The notes under the pieces: model-generated
The model's database searches: none
Seen by the model: only the letters and a program-made list of their open reading frames with translations
Told to the model about the DNA's origin: nothing
Source of the DNA: CAYSBK01 sp964429265
GTDB lineage: Bacteria > Planctomycetota > Phycisphaerae > Sedimentisphaerales > Anaerobacaceae
Assembly: GCA_964429265.1 (NCBI GenBank)
Contig: CAYSBK010000017.1
Location: forward strand, 1 to 27,603
DNA: 27,603 nucleotides
Reading direction: 5' to 3'
Translations under genes and position numbers: made by a program
Part shown: piece after piece, positions 1-6,177 of the stretch
Layout of the letters: the number at the start of each line of letters is the position of its first letter
Position numbering within the stretch: the first letter of the stretch is position 1

Positions 1-782
1 TGGTTGGTTTCGATAAGGCCGTTTGACCATTGTCGCAGGTGGATTCCGCCGCCGTACATATCGGCGTGGTTGGTTGTGATTGTATTGCCGATTATTACGG
101 CATCGACGCCCTGGAAGGCGACTATGGCACCGCCGTCGCCGTGGTCGTTTGCGGGGTAGTTGTCATCGGGTGGGGAAAAGCCGTGGTCGACTATGGCCGA
201 GTTGTTGACGAACGTGTTTTCGCTGATAACGGGGCTGATGTGCGTCGGCGGATCGGAGGGGTCGTCGGGATTTAGGGGGTCGCCGTAGATGTAGATGCCG
301 CCGCCCTGGCCGGCGGTGTTGTTGGTAAAGACGTTTTTCGTGATGGTGGGGGCGGACATATTGTAGCAGACTACCCCGCCTCCGCAGCGGTTCCAGCGCA
401 GGCCCTTGAATTCCCAGGACACCGCCAGCCAGGAGCCGCTGCCGCCGGTGATGGTGAAGCCGGATAATACGGAGTTCTGGTCTTCGCCGGTTTTGAAGGT
501 TACGACGCTGCCGAAGTTTGGGTCGGGGGGATTTGAGCCGTCGATGATGGTTGCAGCGACGATGTCGGGGTCGTTCGGGTCTATGGATGTGACGGTGATG
601 GCCTTGCCGAGAAAGTCGATGTTTTCCTGGTAGGTTCCCGGCCAGACCAGCACGGTGTCGCCAGCTTCGGCGTGGTCGATGGCGGCCTGGATGGTGGGAT
701 ACCGGCCGGGCACCTCGAGGGTTGCGGCTTCGGCCGATATGGCGCAGCACAGAAAGGCTGCCAAAAAGGCCGGTCTTCTCAT
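1..782 (-). CDS. Secreted right-handed parallel beta-helix repeat protein (3' end beyond window)
   Basis: About 260 N-terminal residues are visible, and the frame stays open to the window edge. The protein starts MRRPAFLAAFLCCAISAEA, a short basic stretch followed by a hydrophobic signal peptide, so it is probably exported. The mature part begins with a segment of the form VPGRYPTIQAAIDHAEAGDT followed by VWPGTYQENI, the hallmark opening of planctomycete beta-helix (pectate-lyase/NosD-like) proteins. Asn- and Gly-rich coils then repeat motifs such as NTFVNN, GGGIYIYG and GGGIHLRQW, as in parallel beta-helix rungs. No catalytic site can be assigned, and such proteins may be polysaccharide lyases or surface proteins. 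The ATG at 782 is preceded by GGAGG; an in-frame GTG six bases upstream is also possible. An extended -10 box lies 33 bp upstream. Confidence 0.8.
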   Translation of the reverse strand, partial: MRRPAFLAAFLCCAISAEAATLEVPGRYPTIQAAIDHAEAGDTVLVWPGTYQENIDFLGKAITVTSIDPNDPDIVAATIIDGSNPPDPNFGSVVTFKTGEDQNSVLSGFTITGGSGSWLAVSWEFKGLRWNRCGGGVVCYNMSAPTITKNVFTNNTAGQGGGIYIYGDPLNPDDPSDPPTHISPVISENTFVNNSAIVDHGFSPPDDNYPANDHGDGGAIVAFQGVDAVIIGNTITTNHADMYGGGIHLRQWSNGLIETN

Positions 783-814
783 CCCCACAATGCCTCCATA
801 AGGACAACGCCTTG

Positions 815-823
815 ATTATAGCA
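815..823 (-). promoter_or_regulatory. Extended -10 promoter element for the beta-helix gene
   Basis: On the minus strand the sequence reads TGCTATAAT, a perfect TATAAT preceded by the TGn extension. No good -35 hexamer is present, which fits an extended -10 promoter. The distance to the ATG at 782 would give a leader of about 25 nt that includes the GGAGG ribosome-binding site. Confidence 0.5.
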
Positions 824-989
824 AAAACGGCTGAACGAATCCATAAGCACTGACCGTTGAATCATTGCGGCGCAGAGAGCTACCGCCTGGCTACGGGTTG
901 TAATATCGGCGAAAAAGCCCTGCTGGTGAGCCGAAAATCCGGTTTTTTGGTTTAGCGGGGCGATATTTGATGGCGATGACGGGCCGGGG

Positions 990-1018
990 TTGCAGGCCGG
1001 GGCGACGGCGGCTATATT
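990..1018 (+). promoter_or_regulatory. Putative sigma70 promoter for the YhaM-like gene
   Basis: TTGCAG at 990-995 and TATATT at 1013-1018 are separated by 17 bp. The -10 box matches 5 of 6 consensus bases and the -35 matches weakly. The start codon at 1057 would be about 30 nt downstream of the transcription start. Confidence 0.4.
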
Positions 1019-1056
1019 TGCGGACAACGGCAGGCAGAAAGCTTTGGAGGCTATGT

Positions 1057-2019
1057 ATGGGACATACATTTATCAGCGAGATTGAGCCGGGCCAGACCAT
1101 CGACGACATCTATATGGTCAAGGACCCGGTGTTGCGGAGCACGACGCGCGGGGACCTTTATATTGCGATGTTCCTTTGCGACCGGACGGGGCAGTTGAAC
1201 GGGCGGATGTGGCAGGCCAGTGAAGAGGTATATCGGGCCTTGCCGAAGCCCGGTTTCGTGCACGTTCAGGGCCGCAGCGAGCTTTACCAGAACAATCTGC
1301 AAATCGTCGTGAACAACATCAGCGTGGTTGACGCGGGCAGGGTATCGCTGGACGATTTTCTGGCACGGACGGACAAGGATATCGGCCAGATGTTCGAGCA
1401 GACCAAGGCGATGCTGTCGCGGGTGAAGAATCCCCAGTTGCGTGGGTTGATAGGCCGGTTCCTGGCGGACAAGGAACTGATGGCAAACTTCTGCAAGGCG
1501 CCGGGCGGGACGACCCTGCATCATAATTACATAGGGGGCCTGCTGGAGCACACGTGTAATATGCTGAAGGTTGCGTGTGCGATTCTGCCGTTATACCCGA
1601 AGATTCAGGCGGACCTGGTGCTTACGGGTATATTCCTGCACGACATCGGCAAGACCAGCGAGCTTTCGTACGAGATGGCGTTTTCATATACGGACTCGGG
1701 ACAGTTGATAGGGCACGTTATTGAGAGCCTGCTGATGGTTCATCGCAAAGCGGAGGCGATGGCAGCGGAAGGCAAGGCGATAGATAAAACGATTCTGGAC
1801 AGTCTCGGTCACATAATACTGGCGCATCACGGAGCATACGAGTTCGGATCGCCGAAGTTGCCTGCGACTCCGGAGGCGTTTATGGTGTATTACATCGACG
1901 ATCTGGACGCGAAGATGAACCAGGTAACCGCTGCGATTGAGGCTGAAACGAGCGACTCGAACTGGACGGGGTGGCAGCGGGCACTGGAAACGCGGCTTTA
2001 CCGCAAGCGGATTGAATAG
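1057..2019 (+). CDS. yhaM: YhaM-family 3'-5' exoribonuclease (OB-fold plus HD domain)
   Basis: The product is 320 aa, close to the length of Bacillus YhaM. Residues 1-100 or so resemble the OB-fold nucleic-acid-binding domain seen in this family (IYMVKDPVLRSTTRGDLYI, then LNGRMWQ). The C-terminal half is an HD-type metal-dependent phosphohydrolase domain: HHNYIGGLLEHT, then FLHDIGKTSEL with the HD pair at H195/D196, and a later HIILAHHG. This order, OB-fold then HD, is characteristic of YhaM/CBF1 proteins, which shorten RNA and single-stranded DNA from the 3' end. The reading frame is open further upstream to 967, but the ATG at 1057 has GGAGG six bases before it and begins exactly where homology starts. 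It is a single-gene unit, convergent with the C39-like gene on the other strand. RNA or DNA turnover in the cytoplasm is the inferred role. Confidence 0.85.
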   Translation: MGHTFISEIEPGQTIDDIYMVKDPVLRSTTRGDLYIAMFLCDRTGQLNGRMWQASEEVYRALPKPGFVHVQGRSELYQNNLQIVVNNISVVDAGRVSLDDFLARTDKDIGQMFEQTKAMLSRVKNPQLRGLIGRFLADKELMANFCKAPGGTTLHHNYIGGLLEHTCNMLKVACAILPLYPKIQADLVLTGIFLHDIGKTSELSYEMAFSYTDSGQLIGHVIESLLMVHRKAEAMAAEGKAIDKTILDSLGHIILAHHGAYEFGSPKLPATPEAFMVYYIDDLDAKMNQVTAAIEAETSDSNWTGWQRALETRLYRKRIE

Positions 2020-2072
2020 CAATTGCCGGGGGGCACGGCCCGCTGTAAGTGCACCGGCCGGGACGACCGTAT

Positions 2073-2942
2073 TCAAATATGGTGCTTGGCGTCTCTGGTG
2101 AGGACCACGCCGGTGTAACGCCAGAGTTTCTCGAATCGTTCGCGGGGTATTCGGACCTTGCCCATGACGGGGTCGGCGACGGTAACGAGTTTGTCGGATA
2201 CGGCCAGCACGGCGACACAGTGGTCGACAAGGAAGCTGTCCCTGACGACGGCGAGGGTCAGGCCTGCATCTTCGAGCTGATCAAGGGAATCAAAGTAGCG
2301 ATAGCGGCAGCGCAGACCGGCGGGACCGTAGCGCTGCTGCAGCGCGGTCTGAAGACAACCCGGCAGCGTTCCGACGACGGGACTGCTGCGAGAGAGGACG
2401 GCGATTTCGCCTTCGGTGGCGTCGAAGCCGAGTCTCCGCAGGGCGGTGACCGCGGCGGCAGGTGCACAGGTGAAATCGGTGCTCTGAAAGCACACACCGT
2501 CGGCGTCTATGCGGCCGGGCAGTGCTGCCAGCCTGTCGGCGATGAGGGCCGGCACAAGAAAAGGCAGTATAGCAAACCAAACGACCACGATAGTCATAAC
2601 GATGCAGACGGCGACCCTTTCGGAGCGTCGGTGTAACCTGGACAGGGGAGTGCTGAGGCCCACGGTTGCGACCAGGGACAATACGACGAATCTGAGTCTG
2701 CCGGCTGTTATCCAGTAGAAGGGTCGGACGAAGGCCAGCGGCCCGGCGTACCTGGCAATGATTAAGGCCACGACAAGAGCGGCGGGCAACAAATAGCCCA
2801 ACAGCCAGTAGCGATTATTGAGGCGGGAAAACAACCGCCCGATAAAAACGCCGGTGACCGCCAGGGCAACCACACAGATTGTCTCGAGCCAGGGATTCAT
2901 TGGGCATCTGTCTCGCTTGCCGTGAGGGTCCCTCCTCGACAT
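2073..2942 (-). CDS. Membrane protein with C39-like cysteine peptidase domain
   Basis: The N-terminal half carries about four hydrophobic segments (around residues 17-35, 44-62, 85-98 and 110-135), so the protein is an integral membrane protein. The C-terminal half looks like a peptidase C39 (papain-like) domain. A Gln at residue 153 precedes the likely nucleophile C159 (DFTCAPAAAV), H241 lies in VDHCVAV, and D257 lies in VADPVMGK. Together these form a complete Cys-His-Asp set with the oxyanion Gln. C39 domains usually sit at the N-terminus of bacteriocin-exporting ABC transporters and cut double-glycine leaders. Here there is no transporter domain and no nearby leader peptide, so the substrate is unknown. 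The start is uncertain: an in-frame ATG at 2900 would begin directly at the first membrane segment. A good promoter lies just upstream. It could be a membrane-anchored processing protease, which is an inference. Confidence 0.7.
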   Translation of the reverse strand: MSRRDPHGKRDRCPMNPWLETICVVALAVTGVFIGRLFSRLNNRYWLLGYLLPAALVVALIIARYAGPLAFVRPFYWITAGRLRFVVLSLVATVGLSTPLSRLHRRSERVAVCIVMTIVVVWFAILPFLVPALIADRLAALPGRIDADGVCFQSTDFTCAPAAAVTALRRLGFDATEGEIAVLSRSSPVVGTLPGCLQTALQQRYGPAGLRCRYRYFDSLDQLEDAGLTLAVVRDSFLVDHCVAVLAVSDKLVTVADPVMGKVRIPRERFEKLWRYTGVVLTRDAKHHI

Positions 2943-2959
2943 CTCTACTTGATAATGGC

Positions 2960-2988
2960 ATTGTAGCAGATTGCGGTGTGAAAATCAA
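2960..2988 (-). promoter_or_regulatory. Sigma70-type promoter for the C39-like gene
   Basis: On the minus strand, TTGATT (2983-2988) and TACAAT (2960-2965) are separated by exactly 17 bp. If used, transcription would start near 2952. That leaves only about 10 nt before the ATG at 2942, or about 50 nt before the alternative ATG at 2900. Confidence 0.5.
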
Positions 2989-3114
2989 GGAAAGCGGTAC
3001 CGGTAGCCCAGTGAAACAGGTAAGAGCATACGCGGGCGGTGCCGGTCCGATAATCACGACGGCAACAGGGTTGCAAAGGCAGGACAGGGCCAGCCCGGGC
3101 GGGGGCAGGGTTAA

Positions 3115-3143
3115 TTGATGACGGCAGTGTTTTCTCTTATAAT
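3115..3143 (+). promoter_or_regulatory. Sigma70-type promoter for xseA-xseB
   Basis: TTGATG at 3115-3120 and a perfect TATAAT at 3138-3143 are separated by 17 bp. The box lies 32 bp before the xseA start, in the divergent intergenic region shared with the C39-like gene. Confidence 0.6.
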
Positions 3144-3175
3144 GGCGCGAGACAAAATTTTTTCGGAACATACAG

Positions 3176-4528
3176 ATGAAAGCCGACCAGCAGATATACA
3201 CGGTCAGTGAGATTACCTCGCTGGTGAAGGAGGCTCTGGCCAGGCATCTGCCCGAATGGATGACAGTGCGCGGGGAGATTACCGACTGGAAGGTTCACCG
3301 CGGCAGCGGGCACTGCTACTTTGCGCTGAAGGACGAGTTTTCGCAACTGCCGTGTGTGATGTGGAAAAGCAACTTCGCCAGGGTCAAGTTTGAGCCTGGA
3401 AACGGCCTGGCTGTACTGGCGAGCGGCTTTATCAGCGTATACGAGCCGCAGGGGCGGTACCAGTTTTACGTTGAGCAACTGGAACCTGCCGGCGTTGGTG
3501 CGCTGCACCTGGCATTTGCGCAGATGGCCGAGCGGTTGAGAAGAGAGGGACTGTTCGATGAAGAGCACAAGAAGCCGCTGCCGCCGTACCCGATGCGGAT
3601 AGGGATACTAACCAGCGAGTCGGGGGCGGCTGTGCACGACATTGTTGACAGTATTCGCAAGCGGTGGCCGTGTGCGAGGCTGTTGCTGTACCCCGTGCCG
3701 GTTCAGGGTGAAGGCGCGGCCGAGGCGATTGCCCGGGCGCTGCGGGATGTGAACAGGCGGAACGATGAGCTGCGGCTGGACGTGGTGATTCTGGGACGCG
3801 GAGGCGGGTCGATGGAGGATTTGTGGGCGTTCAACGAGGAGGTGGTCGCCCGGGCGATCTTTGAGTCGCAAGTACCGGTTATAAGCGCGGTTGGTCACGA
3901 AGTGGACGTGACGATAGCCGATTACGTCGCGGACGCCAGGGCTTCGACGCCGACCCAAGCCGGCGTTGTGGCGGTGCCTGATATGCACAAGGTGCTGGAA
4001 CAATTAGGGGCGATGCAGAGCCGATTAGGTGGCCGGCTGCGGGACCGGGTGGAGCTGGCAAGGCAAAGCCTTGAGACGATTCTGGCCGCTGCGGTTTTCA
4101 GAACGCCGCTGGTGATGGTGCTGAACCGCCAGCAACAGCTCGACGCGTTGCAGACGGCGCTGGGCGGTTCGGCGGGCCGGCTGCTGTCGCAGGCCAAGGA
4201 GAAACTGGCGTGGTTGCACGAGCAGATAGCGAGAATTGAGCCTCACCGGCTTTTGAGCAGGCAAGCCATCCGCCTGAACAACCTGCATAATCGTGCGGAG
4301 TCGGCGATGCGGGCGGCGCTTCACAGGCTGCAGATGCAACTTGCGGCCGGGGCGAACAAGCTTTCGGCGATGAATCCGAGGGCGGTTCTGCGGCGGGGCT
4401 ACACGCTGACGACGTGCAAGACGACCGGCAAGCTGATAGTCAGCCCGCGGCAGGTTGAGGTGGGCCAGGAGATAACCACGGAGCTGGCCGACGAGAATTT
4501 CATTGAAAGCAGGGTTACTCGAAAGTAA
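3176..4528 (+). CDS. xseA: Exodeoxyribonuclease VII large subunit
   Basis: The product is 450 aa, the normal length for XseA. The N-terminus (YTVSEITSLVKEAL, then VRGEITDWKVHRGSGHCYFAL) is the OB-fold DNA-binding domain. The central catalytic region contains RIGILTSESGAAVHDI, VVILGRGGGSMEDLWAFNEE and PVISAVGHEVDVTIADYVAD, followed by RASTPTQA, all highly conserved in the family. The rest (about 270-420) is a long helical, coiled-coil-prone segment that binds the small subunits. The C-terminus keeps the RAVLRRGYTL motif. Exonuclease VII degrades single-stranded DNA from both ends to oligonucleotides and acts in DNA repair. The gene is followed 47 bp later by xseB on the same strand, the usual arrangement. 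The ATG is preceded by a weak GGAA ribosome-binding site. Confidence 0.95.
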   Translation: MKADQQIYTVSEITSLVKEALARHLPEWMTVRGEITDWKVHRGSGHCYFALKDEFSQLPCVMWKSNFARVKFEPGNGLAVLASGFISVYEPQGRYQFYVEQLEPAGVGALHLAFAQMAERLRREGLFDEEHKKPLPPYPMRIGILTSESGAAVHDIVDSIRKRWPCARLLLYPVPVQGEGAAEAIARALRDVNRRNDELRLDVVILGRGGGSMEDLWAFNEEVVARAIFESQVPVISAVGHEVDVTIADYVADARASTPTQAGVVAVPDMHKVLEQLGAMQSRLGGRLRDRVELARQSLETILAAAVFRTPLVMVLNRQQQLDALQTALGGSAGRLLSQAKEKLAWLHEQIARIEPHRLLSRQAIRLNNLHNRAESAMRAALHRLQMQLAAGANKLSAMNPRAVLRRGYTLTTCKTTGKLIVSPRQVEVGQEITTELADENFIESRVTRK

Positions 4529-4575
4529 AAAGGCACAGGCGAGGGTGTCGGGGTTCGCGGAGTCGGTGCGAAATT

Positions 4576-4824
4576 ATGGCAGAGCAAAAGAACAAAAAGG
4601 GCAGGGATGACATATCCAAGCTGACGTTCGAAGAGGCGATAAAGGAGCTTACCGAGATTGTGGGGCGGATAGAGCAGGGCCGAATACCGCTTCAGAATAG
4701 TCTCGAGCAATACGAAAGAGGGATGGCGCTGATCGACCATTGCCGGGGGATATTGCAAAAAGCGGAGAAGCGGATCGAGAAGATTTCGGCTCCGCGTGCC
4801 GATAGCAACGACGCCGGGTCCTGA
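4576..4824 (+). CDS. xseB: Exodeoxyribonuclease VII small subunit
   Basis: The product is 82 aa, typical of XseB. The core reads LTFEEAIKELTEIVGRIEQG, then LQNSLEQYERGMAL and a helical C-terminus ending in KRIEKIS, which is the family's two-helix hairpin. Several XseB copies bind the helical tail of XseA and stabilise the enzyme. The gene follows xseA closely, so the two are probably co-transcribed from the promoter at 3115. The first ten or so residues are a Lys-rich extension. Confidence 0.92.
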   Translation: MAEQKNKKGRDDISKLTFEEAIKELTEIVGRIEQGRIPLQNSLEQYERGMALIDHCRGILQKAEKRIEKISAPRADSNDAGS

Positions 4825-4885
4825 TGCCGGCATCAGCCGTGCCGGCGGGCCGGGCGGCGGTTGCTTGCCGATGGTCGTGATTCAA

Positions 4886-4969
4886 GCGAGCGTGGCGGAA
4901 CTGGCAGACGCGCCAGGTTTAGGTCCTGGTGTCCCTCGGGACGTGGAGGTTCGAATCCTCTCGCTCGCA
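4886..4969 (+). tRNA. tRNA-Leu (anticodon UAG)
   Basis: The sequence folds as an 84-nt class II tRNA. The acceptor arms GCGAGCG (4886-4892) and CGCTCGC (4962-4968) pair perfectly, with discriminator A at 4969. The anticodon stem CCAGG/CCTGG encloses the loop TTTAGGT, giving anticodon TAG at 4920-4922, which reads CUN leucine codons. A long variable arm (about TGTCCCTCGGGACG) and the T-loop TTCGAAT support leucine identity. The 3' CCA is not encoded, so it must be added after transcription. Confidence 0.95.
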
Positions 4970-4984
4970 TTGGATGGTGAAAAC

Positions 4985-5019
4985 GACAGGCCCGGTGCGT
5001 TAACAACACCGGGCCTGTC
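4985..5019. terminator. Strong hairpin, probable bidirectional terminator
   Basis: A perfect 13-bp inverted repeat, GACAGGCCCGGTG and its complement, encloses a 9-nt loop. It lies 15 bp after the tRNA-Leu and 49 bp after the stop of the minus-strand TIM-barrel gene. There is no long T-run on the plus side (CTCTATGG). On the minus side the hairpin is followed by GTTTTC, so termination may work better leftward. Confidence 0.65.
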
Positions 5020-5068
5020 TCTATGGTTATCCACCTCACAAATGAGTGGGGAGCCCTTTTTGTGGTTT

Positions 5069-5869
5069 TTAGGGTGGGTTATAGCTTACGCCGGCGAAGC
5101 CGGGCTTTTTCTGCGGCGCGTTCGGCCATCGCAACTCCTCGAAAATGAACTCGCTGGCCTTGCGTATCATAACCGCCGGCATACAGGGGCGCATTTCAAA
5201 GGAGCCTACCACATCGTTGTCGTACTTGCTGAGGGCGTCGAGCAGGTAGTCCCAGTTCTGGCGGCTGATACCGCCGCGCAGTCCGGGCGGCTCGTGGTCG
5301 TCAACCTGGCCGTAGTTGTCGGTCAAATGCAGGTGGGCGACTCTCGGTGCCAGGGCGTCGACGTATTGCCTGAAGTTGTAAACGGGGTCGATATTGGCAT
5401 AGCCGGTATCCAGGCAGAACCAAATGGAGGAGAACTTTTCGCCGACCTGCTGGAGCACAGCCAGCGAGCCTGTTTCGAGGCAGAGCTTGACCTTGTTCTG
5501 CTCGGCGACCCTGATTACATCGGCGGCGAAGTCGCAGTCACTGATATTCTCATCTTCGGAAATGCGCAGGCTTCGCAGGTCCGTGACTATGTTGGCTTCG
5601 AGCAGTCTTGCGCATTCAATTTGCTCGGTCCACTGTTCGAGGTTGGGGCCGTCATTGCGGGAACGCATTGCGACGAGCATATCCTTTGTGGCCTCGGCCA
5701 GGCGCGACCAGTTGCGTCTTTCGTATCGGCACTCGCTGTAGCCCTTGATGTTCGGCAGCAACTCGATGCCGAAGCCGAGGGACTTGAGGAACTGACATTC
5801 CTGCTCGAAAGAGAGAGGATGTTCCCATCCCCAGAAAACCATTGTGGAGACGACGTACCTGATTCTCAT
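5069..5869 (-). CDS. Sugar phosphate isomerase/epimerase-like TIM-barrel protein
   Basis: The product is 266 aa and belongs to the xylose-isomerase-like / AP-endonuclease-2 TIM-barrel superfamily. Supporting motifs are KLCLETGS (metal-ligand Glu), WFCLDTGYANI (Asp), VAHLHLTDNYGQ with a following DDHEPPG (His and Asp ligands), and a late GSFEMRP strand with the closing Glu. These are the usual positions of the divalent-metal ligands in sugar isomerases and epimerases of this group. The substrate cannot be told from sequence. No signal peptide is seen, so it is cytoplasmic. The ATG at 5869 has GGAGAG six bases upstream. It is the last gene of the leftward carbohydrate block, but a 308-bp gap separates it from ppdK, so it may be transcribed separately. 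A perfect inverted repeat lies about 60 bp upstream. Confidence 0.8.
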   Translation of the reverse strand: MRIRYVVSTMVFWGWEHPLSFEQECQFLKSLGFGIELLPNIKGYSECRYERRNWSRLAEATKDMLVAMRSRNDGPNLEQWTEQIECARLLEANIVTDLRSLRISEDENISDCDFAADVIRVAEQNKVKLCLETGSLAVLQQVGEKFSSIWFCLDTGYANIDPVYNFRQYVDALAPRVAHLHLTDNYGQVDDHEPPGLRGGISRQNWDYLLDALSKYDNDVVGSFEMRPCMPAVMIRKASEFIFEELRWPNAPQKKPGFAGVSYNPP

Positions 5870-6177
5870 CGCGGGCTCTCCGGGCTACATGGCCGCTATA
5901 GGTGCGAACACCGGTTTACATCTCGTAACATTTTCATCAGTATCTGTATCGAATGAAAATCGGCGCGCCTTAAATGTTTCCTTGAAAAAAGGGGATATGC
6001 CAGTCACCCGCGCGTAAGTAACGGGGGGGCAGGACCAGCAAGGCTCTCGGCCGGTGATCAGTCAACAGCTTTAGTAGATGCGGATATCTTCCGCACAGCA
6101 CGACAGACAACGGCGGCCGCGGGACGCGATCGTGGCGGTGACTCATCAGTACTTATCGGGCCTACGGGGCGAGTCGG
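5870..6177. other. 308-bp gap without a recognisable gene
   Basis: No convincing coding frame is present. The gap holds an 8+8 bp inverted repeat near the TIM-barrel gene (5930-5960) and a small 6-bp hairpin (TGCGGA, 5-nt loop, TCCGCA at 6079-6095) on the ppdK side. The small hairpin is not followed by a T-run on the minus strand, so it is at best a weak terminator for ppdK. No clear -10/-35 pair for the TIM-barrel gene was found. Confidence 0.6.
5930..5960. promoter_or_regulatory. 31-bp inverted repeat, candidate operator
   Basis: ATTTTCAT at 5930-5937 and its exact complement ATGAAAAT at 5953-5960 flank a 15-bp spacer. The element starts 61 bp upstream of the TIM-barrel start codon. It is AT-rich within GC-rich surroundings, as expected of a promoter or operator region. 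Binding by a dimeric regulator is an inference only. Confidence 0.35.

Noticed and set aside
4796..5956. Long plus-strand open frame of 386 codons
   Set aside because: It runs through the tRNA-Leu and antisense to the well-supported TIM-barrel gene, and its translation has no recognisable motif.
6140..6165. CTGATGAG on the minus strand just after ppdK, resembling a hammerhead ribozyme core
   Set aside because: No GAAA follows at the required distance and the flanking stems do not form.
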